From positions 107,730 through 171,729 of the forward strand of contig JAKRSH010000029.1 of NCBI GenBank assembly GCA_022402465.1: 64,000 nt of DNA. The letters are read 5' to 3'. The notes beneath the pieces are model-generated. The model was not told the origin of the DNA. It saw only the letters and a program-made list of their open reading frames with translations, and made no database searches. Position 1 is the stretch's first letter. Every line of letters starts with the position of its first letter. A program made the translations under genes and the position numbers. Below, piece after piece: positions 56,210-64,000 of this stretch. Source of the DNA: Leptospiraceae bacterium (GTDB taxonomy: Bacteria > Spirochaetota > Leptospiria > Leptospirales > Leptospiraceae).

Positions 56210-56491
56210 TTAGTCCTTCTTTTTAAACATTCCCAGCATTCTTTGGGTTACAAGGAAGCCACCAACAACATTGATTGTTGCAAAAAGTACGGCAATGAAT
56301 CCTAGAATTGTTGTGAGTAAAGTAACTTGGTAACCCGCAGAAAGGATAGCACCAATCACGGTGATTCCCGAAATGGCATTCGACCCAGACATTAAAGGGG
56401 TGTGAAGGATAGGAGGAATTTTGGTGATGACCTCAAATCCGATAAATATGGCGAGAACAAAGATAGTGAGTGCTGTTACTAAAGTTTCCAT
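56210..56491 (-). CDS. pntAB: NAD(P) transhydrogenase alpha subunit 2
   Basis: 93 residues with three membrane helices, the transmembrane part of the split alpha subunit; TKIPPILHTPLMSGSNAISG is the family signature. AAGGTGA gives a ribosome site 7 bases upstream. Directly precedes pntB. In three-subunit enzymes pntAA normally lies just before this gene, but here the next 500 bp upstream hold no such gene. Confidence 0.93.
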   Translation of the reverse strand: METLVTALTIFVLAIFIGFEVITKIPPILHTPLMSGSNAISGITVIGAILSAGYQVTLLTTILGFIAVLFATINVVGGFLVTQRMLGMFKKKD

Positions 56492-56558
56492 GCTTAGTTC
56501 ACCTTATCCTTAAATTAAGGCTTTTTGTAAAACAAATTAGCAAATCCCAGATTTAGTT

Positions 56559-57001
56559 GTGCGATTTTTGCGTGAATTTGACATATTTCTAGCCGAAGTA
56601 AGGATCACTCAAATCATTAAAGATCTAAATATACGAACAAAAGGTTCAACTAATATCCTAATTTGTCCAAGTTATTGGAGAGTGAAAGAATTCGACAATA
56701 AGAAGAAATATTTTCGGATCTTAGCAATGCAGGTGAATTGGTTCTTGCCGTCAGCAGTGATTCTCAAATGGGAAGACAAGTCCCCGAAAAGGATGAAATC
56801 GTCGGAACAGATAGAGCTAATCCGTATAATTATTATTTGTTCACTGATGCGGAAATTCATGGAATGAATGAATTGGAATTGCAAGTGGGTGATATCTATG
56901 TAGTGGTAGAGCAAGTTACTCTCACCAATCTCATTCTGCTCGTCGCGGTGCTTTCCAAATCCGCAGAAGATTATTATATAGTAAGCACAACTTTCAAGTA
57001 A
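56559..57001 (+). pseudogene. Frameshifted gene remnant, family unknown
   Basis: Two overlapping frames read as one protein if a single base is restored in the A-rich tract near 56700. The first frame runs from GTG 56559 to EFDNK; the second continues EEIFSDLSNAGELVLAVSSD to a stop at 57001, for about 147 residues in all. The second half has an acidic, beta-strand-rich look ending in hydrophobic strands. No family recognised. I call it a pseudogene with moderate confidence; a sequencing error would also explain it. Confidence 0.55.
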
Positions 57002-57138
57002 CTAACCTCTGCCGGGAACTCAGCATTTTTCTTAAAGGTACGCCTTGTTAATTCTATTCCTTAAATATGAAATTTCGAAACAAGGCAGATAATTTATTTT
57101 ACTGATTCAAGACTCTATAGTAAGTCAGTGATTTTCTT

Positions 57139-57672
57139 TTATTGAGTCGCATAGGTAAATGCAAGATAATTCAGAATCGATGCAGCAAGCCAGAACCCTG
57201 AAAATACGATGCCTACATTTCTTCCATTTCTTGATACCTTAGGGTGGTTGCCCAGAAAAGGAATACCCGCATGATTCGCATTGACTAACATGAAAAATAT
57301 TGACATCACAAGTAATACAAGATGTAAGATGGCACGTTCTGTTAAGGGAAATGCTAAAGCGTATATTATTCCAACAATTAAAGAAAGAAAAGCGAGAGAG
57401 CCTTGCCTCTGTTCAAAAAGAATTACAAAAATATAATCCTTAGCGGCCGTTTTTTTATCTTCTTTCACAACTGCAATTGCAGAGTCCAACATTTCAACTT
57501 GTTCTTCATAAGTAATTTGATTCTTGCTATTAGGAAGACCAGGTCCAAAAAAAGGCAAGACATAATTCACAATAAGCCTTGCAAACATTGGAAAAACTAC
57601 TTCTAAAGAATGAAGAAATCCAGGAGCCAAGCATAATGCCATAGCGATTGTTGATATTGTATTTTCATTCAT
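57139..57672 (-). CDS. Hypothetical four-helix membrane protein
   Basis: 177 residues with four to five hydrophobic segments (about 5-40, 75-100, 103-125, 145-170) and no family I recognise. AAGGAT precedes the ATG. It lies 27 bp after the SnoaL-like lipoprotein gene on the same strand, so both probably answer to the TetR operator upstream of 58560. Confidence 0.7.
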   Translation of the reverse strand: MNENTISTIAMALCLAPGFLHSLEVVFPMFARLIVNYVLPFFGPGLPNSKNQITYEEQVEMLDSAIAVVKEDKKTAAKDYIFVILFEQRQGSLAFLSLIVGIIYALAFPLTERAILHLVLLVMSIFFMLVNANHAGIPFLGNHPKVSRNGRNVGIVFSGFWLAASILNYLAFTYATQ

Positions 57673-57699
57673 ATTAATAATCCTTATTTACTTTATTTA

Positions 57700-58560
57700 T
57701 TATTTAAATCCGAACATACCGTTTTGATTTCCCAATCCTTCGGTGGGTATCTCTTGAATCACATCCCAATGCTCTACTGCTTTCCCATTTTCAAAGCGAA
57801 GTAAATCATAGAAGGCATGCTTTTTCCAACTCCATTCTCCTTCACTAACAGTAAGTACAAAGTTTCCTTCCCCTAATACTTTGTGGATTTTTGTGTATTT
57901 AAACATATTGTTTTGAGAAGTAAGATATTCAACAGCTTCCATAATTCCGTACAATCCGTCTTTAATTTGTGGATTGTGTTGATGGTATTTTTCAGAGCTG
58001 ATATAATCAGTAATCTTATTTGGATTATTACCCATGAGAATATCTTCTACCATTGACTTGGCTAATGTCTTATTAGCTTCTGTTTTGTCCAAATCTGTTA
58101 CGGTTGTAGAACCATCAGTCTGCGTCCTTCCACTTGCAGTGCTTTTGACCAATGGAGTCATTGCATCCCAGTGTTCGGTAACTTTCCCTTTATCATCCAA
58201 TCTGATAATATCAAAGGATACCATCTCATCATTACCAAAAGGCTTGGCATTTCTCCAAATATTGTGCATATAAATATAATTTCCATCTTGGAACATCCGA
58301 ATATTTTCAGCGGTAGTTCCATTTTCCTGAAGGATGGGGAGCATTTGGATAAAGGGCTCCAATCCTGTGGGGATAAATGGATTGTGTTGGATATAATCTA
58401 CATTAGCCAACTTTCTCATGGTCTCCGGGTCATTTTCAAGAACAGCTCCCAAAAATGTCCCTACTATTTCTTTTTGGTTCATTTTTGACTCCTTGTTTTT
58501 GTCTGTATTACAGGAAATTAATATTCCTAATAGCATTACTGTTTGGATAATTTTTTTCAT
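57700..58560 (-). CDS. Lipoprotein with two SnoaL-like domains
   Basis: 286 residues. Lipoprotein signal ending LISC (Cys17). Two copies of a SnoaL/NTF2-like fold follow (about 28-140 and 160-280), each with a HNP segment (YIQHNPFIP, HQHNPQIK), 'F.D.IR/LLRF..G', and an EHWD motif. SnoaL-type proteins are small polyketide cyclases or binding proteins; a duplicated, lipid-anchored version is unusual. It is the first gene behind two TetR-type palindromes. Confidence 0.8.
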   Translation of the reverse strand: MKKIIQTVMLLGILISCNTDKNKESKMNQKEIVGTFLGAVLENDPETMRKLANVDYIQHNPFIPTGLEPFIQMLPILQENGTTAENIRMFQDGNYIYMHNIWRNAKPFGNDEMVSFDIIRLDDKGKVTEHWDAMTPLVKSTASGRTQTDGSTTVTDLDKTEANKTLAKSMVEDILMGNNPNKITDYISSEKYHQHNPQIKDGLYGIMEAVEYLTSQNNMFKYTKIHKVLGEGNFVLTVSEGEWSWKKHAFYDLLRFENGKAVEHWDVIQEIPTEGLGNQNGMFGFK

Positions 58561-58576
58561 AAACTACTTCCATTTA

Positions 58577-58592
58577 GTAACCAAATGGTTAC
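58577..58592. promoter_or_regulatory. TetR-type operator palindrome 1
   Basis: GTAACCAAATGGTTAC: 7-bp perfect arms around two bases, 17 bp upstream of the SnoaL-like gene start and in the gap shared with the divergent tetR gene. Size and symmetry fit a TetR dimer site. Confidence 0.7.
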
Positions 58593-58602
58593 ATATCTAT
58601 AT

Positions 58603-58618
58603 GTAATTGATCGGTTAC
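58603..58618. promoter_or_regulatory. TetR-type operator palindrome 2
   Basis: GTAATTGATCGGTTAC shares the GTAA...GGTTAC ends of the first site and the same 16-bp length; centres are 26 bp apart. Imperfect copy, possibly a second binding site for the same regulator. Confidence 0.55.
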
Positions 58619-58781
58619 TTTTGTCAAATGAAAAATTAAACTTTTATTGAAAAAAATGAATTCTCAAAAAATTCATTCTATCTAGTTTCGTTAAAAAATA
58701 TGAATCTATAGATAACCGAATAGTTTCTTACTTTGAGATAAATGATTGCAATCTAATCACTAAAAGGAAAAATTATACTGA

Positions 58782-59372
58782 ATGGGAAGAAAAAAAGAAT
58801 ATATACGTGAGGAGCTTTTAGAAAAATCAATTCAACTCTTTCGAAAAAATGGTTATCATGCTACTGGAACAGATGAACTTGCTTCGGAATTTGGAATCAA
58901 CAAAAAGAGCCTATATGCTGAATTTGGTTCCAAACTCAACCTATTTCAATCTTGCTTGGAGCACTATGAATCAACATTTCTAAATCTGATTCTTTCTCCA
59001 GTAGAAAATCAAAATGCAAATTTAGAAAGAATCAAAGAAGTATTTCAAGCTATTGTTAGATATGGGGAAAAAGATTTACGAGGTCTTGGTTGTTTAATTT
59101 GCAATACCTCATCGGATAGAGGCTCTTTGGATCCATGCATCGGACCTATTGTGGATAGATACTTCGAACGAATAGAAAATGGTTTCTATAAGGCACTTCT
59201 GAATTCTAAAACTTCAAGCAAGAAAATCAAAAGCGATAATGTAAAACAAATATCTTCATTCTTGACAACTACTCTTGTCGGAATAGCCACAAGTATTCGA
59301 GCAGAGGCTCCGGTTAGTCAGATTCGAAAAACTTATAAGTTTATAGAAGAGTATTTGAAGTCACTTCAATAG
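58782..59372 (+). CDS. TetR-family transcriptional regulator
   Basis: 196 residues. Helix-turn-helix within residues 10-55 (GYHATGTDELASEFGINKKS), then a ligand-binding domain with a LGCLICNTSSD motif typical of the AcrR/YxaF subgroup. Divergent from the SnoaL-membrane protein unit, with two 16-bp palindromes next to that unit's promoter, so it very likely represses it. It may also control itself. Inducer unknown. Confidence 0.88.
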   Translation: MGRKKEYIREELLEKSIQLFRKNGYHATGTDELASEFGINKKSLYAEFGSKLNLFQSCLEHYESTFLNLILSPVENQNANLERIKEVFQAIVRYGEKDLRGLGCLICNTSSDRGSLDPCIGPIVDRYFERIENGFYKALLNSKTSSKKIKSDNVKQISSFLTTTLVGIATSIRAEAPVSQIRKTYKFIEEYLKSLQ

Positions 59373-59756
59373 AATGGAATATCTAGCCGATAGGTTTCAT
59401 ATCTTTTTCTTCCCTTTGAAATTGAAAAGGCTTTAACTTTCCTAACTAGAAATTAATACATCTGGAAATTTTGTATTCTGATGGATTTTTAAAGTAGAAA
59501 GATACTCTACAATTTTCATTATTATTCGTTAAATTAAGAAACTAATATTTTGGAAATACCTTTCATTTTTATAATTAGAATTTAATTTCGAAAATACTTT
59601 ACATAAATCATATTCGTATTAAATTTTATTTGTATAAAGAATTCTATTTTTAGCTTTGAATATATTGAAAATTATCTGATATAACTAGAAATATTTCCTG
59701 CTTATGTCAATTTCAATATTATTTATACACGACTTGACATGAAATTATGTCTTATC
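59373..59756. other. AT-rich intergenic region
   Basis: 384 bp between the end of tetR and the end of queC. I see no open frame with a ribosome site, tRNA, riboswitch fold or strong terminator. Very AT-rich, so small RNAs cannot be excluded. Confidence 0.4.
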
Positions 59757-60461
59757 CTATCCATCAATAATACCAGCTTCTTCAAAACCTTTCTTTCGAA
59801 GTATACAGGAATCACAATGACCGCATGGTTTGCCGGTTCGAGGATTTGGATCATAGCAAGATATGGTATCTTGAAAAGGAACTTTCAGGTGAGCCGCTAA
59901 GGAAACAATTTCTTTCTTAGATAGATGAATCAATGGTGTAATAATTTGAATGGACTTTTCGCTTTTGCCAGATTTACTACCAGATTTTGTTCCAAAGTCT
60001 ATCATATTTTGGTAAGCTTCAATGAATTCAGGTCTACAATCGGGATATCCTGAGTAGTCTAGAGCATTGACACCAATAAAAATTTGACCTGCTTTTCTAC
60101 TTTCCGCATAACTTAGTGCGTATGATAAAAATAAAATATTTCTTCCAGGAACATATGTATTTGGAATTGTATTTTTTTGTAGATGTTTCTTTAAAGAGTT
60201 TTTGGGAACTTTCAAATTAGGATCTGTTAGTGATGTTCCTTGAAACAGTTGAGTCTGTATTTTTATAACAGTATGCTCTATGCTTTGGCTCTTAGCAATT
60301 TTCTTAGCTCTTTTTAGTTCAATAGAGTGTTTCTGACCATAGTCAAATGAAATAGCATAGATTTTCTCAGATTGCTGTTTAGCTAAATAAAGACAGGTCG
60401 TAGAATCTAAACCACCTGACAAAAGTACTACGGCAATCTTATCAGGAGAAATAGATTTCAT
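59757..60461 (-). CDS. queC: 7-cyano-7-deazaguanine synthase
   Basis: 234 residues. LLSGGLDSTTC is the PP-loop for ATP; the zinc site is the C-x10-C-x2-C-x2-C near the end (CYDPNPRTGKPCGHCDSC). It converts 7-carboxy-7-deazaguanine to preQ0, on the way to queuosine in tRNA. Lies 2 bp after queD. queE, which makes its substrate, is absent here. Confidence 0.95.
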   Translation of the reverse strand: MKSISPDKIAVVLLSGGLDSTTCLYLAKQQSEKIYAISFDYGQKHSIELKRAKKIAKSQSIEHTVIKIQTQLFQGTSLTDPNLKVPKNSLKKHLQKNTIPNTYVPGRNILFLSYALSYAESRKAGQIFIGVNALDYSGYPDCRPEFIEAYQNMIDFGTKSGSKSGKSEKSIQIITPLIHLSKKEIVSLAAHLKVPFQDTISCYDPNPRTGKPCGHCDSCILRKKGFEEAGIIDG

Positions 60462-60463
60462 TT

Positions 60464-60832
60464 TTACTTACCTTCGTAAATACAAGAACTCGAACAAGTC
60501 TCAAATACTGTTATACGAAAAAGCATAGGCAATTGAGGTTTGATTTGTTTCCAAAGCCAGATTGCTAGATTCTCACTAGTAGGATTTTCTAAACCTGGGA
60601 CATCATTCAAGTAATAGTGGTCTAAATGATTTTCAATGATGGGTTTAACTACCTTCTTCAAGTCACCAAAATCTATCAACCAGCCAGTATGAGGGTCTAT
60701 TGGTCCCTTTAAATGAACAGAAAATCGGAAGCTATGACCATGCAATCGCTTACACTTATGTCCTTCTGGTACATTTGGTAAGAGATGAGCAGCGTCAAAT
60801 CCAAAAGTTTTGACTAACTCGATTTCTTCCAA
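60464..60832 (-). CDS. queD: 6-carboxy-5,6,7,8-tetrahydropterin synthase
   Basis: 122 residues. Zinc ligands His16, His31 and His33 and the nucleophile Cys27 (C-x3-HGH) are all present, as is the Glu of a [10 protein letters not shown] helix. It converts dihydroneopterin triphosphate to carboxytetrahydropterin in the queuosine pathway. Lies between purF (3-bp gap) and queC, so purine and queuosine synthesis are transcribed together. Confidence 0.94.
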   Translation of the reverse strand: MEEIELVKTFGFDAAHLLPNVPEGHKCKRLHGHSFRFSVHLKGPIDPHTGWLIDFGDLKKVVKPIIENHLDHYYLNDVPGLENPTSENLAIWLWKQIKPQLPMLFRITVFETCSSSCIYEGK

Positions 60833-60835
60833 GAT

Positions 60836-62293
60836 TCAACCTTCCTCTATCGCATATTCTTGGAATAAAGATTTCTGATTTCCCAGTTCATCATTTTGAA
60901 ATTCAACAGGATACTTTCCCGTAAAACAAGCATTACAGAAACCACCACCCTTATGATCCACCACAGCTTGGTTCATAGATTCTACTGTAAGATAAGCAAG
61001 AGAATCAACTCTAAGATACTTTGCAATCTCTTCTAAAGTGTGTGTAGCAGCAATTAATTCTTTATGAGTTGGTATATCAATTCCATAATAGCAAGGAGAG
61101 ATTGTTGGAGGTGCAGAAATTCTCATGTGAACTTCTTTAGCGCCTGCTAAACGAAGCATTTTGATAATCTTGCGGCTTGTTGTTCCACGCATGATAGAAT
61201 CATCAATAATGATTACCTTCTTACCTGCTACAACTTCGCGAACTACATTGTATTTGATCTTGGCTCCGAAGTCTCGGATCTTCTGATCTGGCTCAATGAA
61301 GGTTCTCCCTATATAATGAGAACGAATTAGGCCCGCTTGGTAAGGAATTCCAGATTCTTCTGAATAACCAATAGCTGCGATGTTAGCTGAGTCAGGAACT
61401 GGAATAACAACATCTGCTTCCACTGGAAGTTCTCTAGCAAGTTGCTTACCTAGGTTCTTTCTAACCTTGTAAACGGATTCATTGAAAATATGGGAATCGG
61501 GTCTTGCAAAATAGATATATTCAAAAATACAAAGACTTGGCTTTTCTTGGGGAAAAGGATAATAGCTTTTCATTCCGGTGTGGTCAAGAACTACCATTTC
61601 ACCAGGCTCTACATCCCGAATGTACTTAGTCTCTGTTATATCAAAAGCGCAAGTTTCACTTGCAAAAACGATAGATCCATCTTCTCTCTCACCCATAACC
61701 AAAGGACGAAATCCGTTGGGATCACGAATGGCTATTAAATACCTTGGCGTCAGAATCAAAAGAGAATAAGCTCCTCGGATTTCACGAAGTGCTACTCCTA
61801 GAGCATCTAATAAATTAGTCTCTCCACTTTTCGCCATTAGGTGAACGATAACTTCCGAGTCTATGGTCGTTTGGAAAATGGAACCCTGCTTTTCCATCTT
61901 GCTTCTCAGCTCCCAAGAATTTACTAAATTCCCGTTATGAGCTAAGGAAATAGGTCCAAGATGGGATTCAACTCGAACAGGTTGGGCATTTCTAAGAAAA
62001 CTAGCGCCCGTGGTAGAGTAACGATTGTGGCCAATCGCTACCTTTCCTTGCAGATCATTCATTTTATTTTCTGTGAAAACATTTGCGACCAAGCCCATTC
62101 CAGCGTATCGATAGAGGTGGTTTTCATCGGATGACACAATTCCGCTAGACTCTTGCCCTCTATGTTGCATTGAGTACAGACCTAAATAGGTAAAATTGGC
62201 TGCATCCTTGCAATTGAAGATGCCAAATATGGCACATTCATCTTTTGGTTTGTCAGATTCTATGGATTCTTTTGTTATGGAAAAGGATTTCAT
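60836..62293 (-). CDS. purF: Amidophosphoribosyltransferase
   Basis: 485 residues. A short propeptide (about 1-19) precedes Cys20 (DECAIFGIF), which becomes the N-terminal glutaminase nucleophile. The PRPP site is IIDDSIMRGTTS. Cysteines near CIFEY and GFCNAC suit the 4Fe-4S, Bacillus-type enzyme. It makes phosphoribosylamine, the first step of purine synthesis. First gene of the purF-queD-queC operon; divergent from RNase D (45-bp gap). Confidence 0.96.
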   Translation of the reverse strand: MKSFSITKESIESDKPKDECAIFGIFNCKDAANFTYLGLYSMQHRGQESSGIVSSDENHLYRYAGMGLVANVFTENKMNDLQGKVAIGHNRYSTTGASFLRNAQPVRVESHLGPISLAHNGNLVNSWELRSKMEKQGSIFQTTIDSEVIVHLMAKSGETNLLDALGVALREIRGAYSLLILTPRYLIAIRDPNGFRPLVMGEREDGSIVFASETCAFDITETKYIRDVEPGEMVVLDHTGMKSYYPFPQEKPSLCIFEYIYFARPDSHIFNESVYKVRKNLGKQLARELPVEADVVIPVPDSANIAAIGYSEESGIPYQAGLIRSHYIGRTFIEPDQKIRDFGAKIKYNVVREVVAGKKVIIIDDSIMRGTTSRKIIKMLRLAGAKEVHMRISAPPTISPCYYGIDIPTHKELIAATHTLEEIAKYLRVDSLAYLTVESMNQAVVDHKGGGFCNACFTGKYPVEFQNDELGNQKSLFQEYAIEEG

Positions 62294-62338
62294 TTATTGG
62301 TAGCCTTTCAATAGCTAATATTCCAGAGTCAATTATAC

Positions 62339-63553
62339 ATGCAAATAAATTCCAGCTATATTATGGTAGATAACGCAAAGAACTTAGATCTTGCATTGTT
62401 AAATCTAAGGAATTCTTCGAAAATCGCAGTAGACACAGAATCGTCTGGTTATTTTACCTACTATGCTCGTGTTTGCTTAATTCAGATCACAGCCAAGTCA
62501 AAAAATTATATCATTGATCCACTTAGAATTAAGGATTTGAGTTCTTTGAATGAAATATTCAAAAATCCTGAAATACTAAAATTATTCCATTCTGCCTCAG
62601 ATGATATCAAAGCCCTTAAGAAAGACTTTGGATTTGAATTTAATAATGTTGCAGATACTATGCTGAGCTCAAGGTATCTAGGAATGGAGCACAACTCCTT
62701 AACATCTTTAGTTGAACTTTATCATAATAAACATTTAGCCAAAGAATTTCAGAAATCCAATTGGGAAAATCGTCCCTTGCAGAGAGATCAACTGCAATAT
62801 GCAGCTATGGATACTGCTTATTTGGAATCTATTTGGGAAAAGATGGAAAAGGAATTGCGAGATCGTGGTCTTTATGAAGAAGCATTTTCGGAATTTGAAT
62901 TTGTCTCACAAGAAGAACCTGCCGCTAAGGAAGGAGAGGGTTTTCAATTAGCTAGATTTCCTGATGTAAACAATCTTACTCCTTTTGATAGAGGAAAGTT
63001 ATTTCAAATTTTACAATTTAGAGAAGAAAAAGCTAAAAAAATCAATCGTGCCCCCTTTCGAGTTTTGAACAACGACGCAATCTCAAGATTGATAAGCACA
63101 GAGATGAAAGAAGAAAATTATACAAACACCTTAGGCAAAAAAGATGGATCAGAACTATTTCAATTAATGAAAGAGACTGTTATAGAACCTATTGAAGCCT
63201 CAGAGTTAAATAAAAGAATCGGTGAAGAGTTAGAAGGTGAAGAGAAAGATAAATTTCGTCGTCTAAAGAAATGGAAAGAACATATCCAAAAATCTAGACG
63301 TATGGAACATTCTTTGTTGCCTTCAAGTAAACAATTGATTCAAATCTTAAAATCTAATATTACTGATTTAGATAGTCTTAGAAATTTGAAGATTTTTTCT
63401 GAATGGCGAGTGAAAAATTACGGACCTTCCATCATAGCAGTGTTAAATGGAAATCCTTTTGAGCCTCACATTCCACCCAATCTACCAATGGTAAATAGTA
63501 AGCGTGGACTCATTCCCAAGAATCGAAAAAGGAAACCAGAATCTGAAGATTGA
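62339..63553 (+). CDS. rnd: Ribonuclease D
   Basis: 404 residues. DEDDy exonuclease domain (about 15-195): IAVDTESSG (DxE), the FHSASDDIKAL Asp, and YAAMDTAYL (Tyr-x3-Asp). An HRDC-like region follows. It trims the 3' ends of tRNA and other small RNAs. Slightly longer than E. coli RNase D, with charged linkers. The NUDIX gene overlaps its end by 50 bp. Confidence 0.92.
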   Translation: MQINSSYIMVDNAKNLDLALLNLRNSSKIAVDTESSGYFTYYARVCLIQITAKSKNYIIDPLRIKDLSSLNEIFKNPEILKLFHSASDDIKALKKDFGFEFNNVADTMLSSRYLGMEHNSLTSLVELYHNKHLAKEFQKSNWENRPLQRDQLQYAAMDTAYLESIWEKMEKELRDRGLYEEAFSEFEFVSQEEPAAKEGEGFQLARFPDVNNLTPFDRGKLFQILQFREEKAKKINRAPFRVLNNDAISRLISTEMKEENYTNTLGKKDGSELFQLMKETVIEPIEASELNKRIGEELEGEEKDKFRRLKKWKEHIQKSRRMEHSLLPSSKQLIQILKSNITDLDSLRNLKIFSEWRVKNYGPSIIAVLNGNPFEPHIPPNLPMVNSKRGLIPKNRKRKPESED

Positions 63554-63959
63554 TTTTGAAAAGTTAAAGCAAGACTTAAGAACTAAGTACGAACCAAGCA
63601 ATAAGAATGAGGGTAGAGACAATACGAGACTATCAAGTAGTGTCATAATGCCGCTCTATCATACAGAGGAATCAACAGGTATCATTCTTACTATGCGGAG
63701 TAAGAAATTAAAATCACATCCAGGTCAAATTTCATTTCCAGGCGGAGTTCAAGAAGCAAATGAGTCCATACTTCAAACTGGACTAAGAGAGTGGGAAGAA
63801 GAAATGGGAGTTCCAAGCCACCATCTTGATATTCTCGGAAGTTATGAACAGATTGATACCCGGACTGGATTTCATATAACTCCCTTTATAGGAATTTATA
63901 AGGGAGATTTTCAATTTAATATCAATGAAGAAGTAGAGTCGTGGAGGGACTTTATCTAA
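63504..63959 (+). CDS. NUDIX hydrolase (CoA pyrophosphatase-like), 3' end doubtful
   Basis: 151 residues from GTG 63504, without a clear ribosome site. The NUDIX box is in FPGGVQEANESILQTGLREW followed by EEEMG, and the preceding KLKSHPGQISFPGG matches the CoA pyrophosphatase (NudL) subgroup. The usual protein is some 40-60 residues longer, with an EV...LPL segment after INEEVES. Here a stop comes soon after, while another frame stays open to the window end, so a frameshift near 63940 is possible. The window ends 41 bp later. Confidence 0.75.
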   Translation: MDSFPRIEKGNQNLKIDFEKLKQDLRTKYEPSNKNEGRDNTRLSSSVIMPLYHTEESTGIILTMRSKKLKSHPGQISFPGGVQEANESILQTGLREWEEEMGVPSHHLDILGSYEQIDTRTGFHITPFIGIYKGDFQFNINEEVESWRDFI

Positions 63960-64000
63960 AAATTGTGTAAACCTAAGTAAATTTTATTCCGTACTCCCAT

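Noticed and set aside
57042..57086. GCCTTGTT/AACAAGGC 8-bp inverted repeat as a mobile-element end
   Set aside because: Long loop, no target duplication, no transposase; also lacks a T-run for a terminator.
1..64000. CRISPR array, rRNA, tRNA
   Set aside because: No regular spacer-repeat pattern or cloverleaf/rRNA-like sequence was seen, though short tRNA-like folds cannot be fully excluded by eye.

Overview
The window reads as a chromosomal segment of a low-GC spirochaete, most likely a Leptospira or close relative. This is inference from gene content. It holds a flbD-motA-motB-fliL motor operon, an LPS/Kdo gene (kdsB), many short lipoproteins with relaxed lipoboxes ending in Cys, a radical-SAM gene that I recognise as the spirochaete 'spiro-SPASM' type, a TonB/HmuY haem locus, and many AT-rich genes in short opposing operons. 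I saw no rRNA, tRNA, CRISPR array, insertion sequence or prophage. About 66 coding regions cover almost all of the sequence.

Layout. 1-4284 (minus): a haem/iron-uptake locus with a TonB-dependent receptor, an HmuY-like lipoprotein and three further lipoproteins. It carries two Fur-box-like sequences and a recurring TTGGTA-type inverted repeat. 4737-11577: a MORN-repeat lipoprotein, then a sugar/LPS block (nucleotide-sugar reductase, an unrecognised protein, three GT4 glycosyltransferases, an inositol-monophosphatase-like enzyme). 11776-14869: a recombinase-fold protein lacking its catalytic residues, a STAS protein, a membrane glycosyltransferase and an SGNH lipoprotein. 14858-25009: coaX, birA, metF, a large PAS/GAF histidine kinase, a SanA-like protein, an M23 peptidase and ligA. 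25048-29288: a carbamoyltransferase/SxtJ/DUF5989 cassette (the last only 50 residues) facing an SGNH hydrolase and a YceI protein.

29399-34481: a type-I-secretion-like ABC/HlyD/TolC operon whose ABC protein has lost every recognisable ATPase motif. 34488-39595 (minus): MCE protein, glycosyltransferase, flbD, motA, motB, fliL and kdsB, apparently one long operon. 39658-48311: mixed housekeeping and hypothetical genes (NUDIX, LEA14-like lipoprotein, PilZ, LDAH-like hydrolase, DODA-type dioxygenase, DUF4349 lipoprotein, cyclophilin, a 677-residue unknown, a fatty-acid desaturase). 48421-54818: lysC, a SurA-like chaperone, then spiro-SPASM, an SpsF-SpsG fusion and a TPR protein with overlapping reading frames. 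54824-57001: pntB and pntAB without pntAA, beside a frameshifted pseudogene. 57139-59372: a two-gene unit faced by a TetR regulator, with two 16-bp operator-like palindromes just upstream of the first gene. 59757-63959: purF-queD-queC on the minus strand, and RNase D plus a NUDIX hydrolase on the plus strand.

Most worth a second look: the ATPase-dead secretion operon, the spiro-SPASM/SpsF-SpsG unit, the SxtI/J/K-like cassette, the catalytically degenerate recombinase, the haem-locus operators and the TetR operator pair. Family assignments rest on motifs read by eye; no database search was run.
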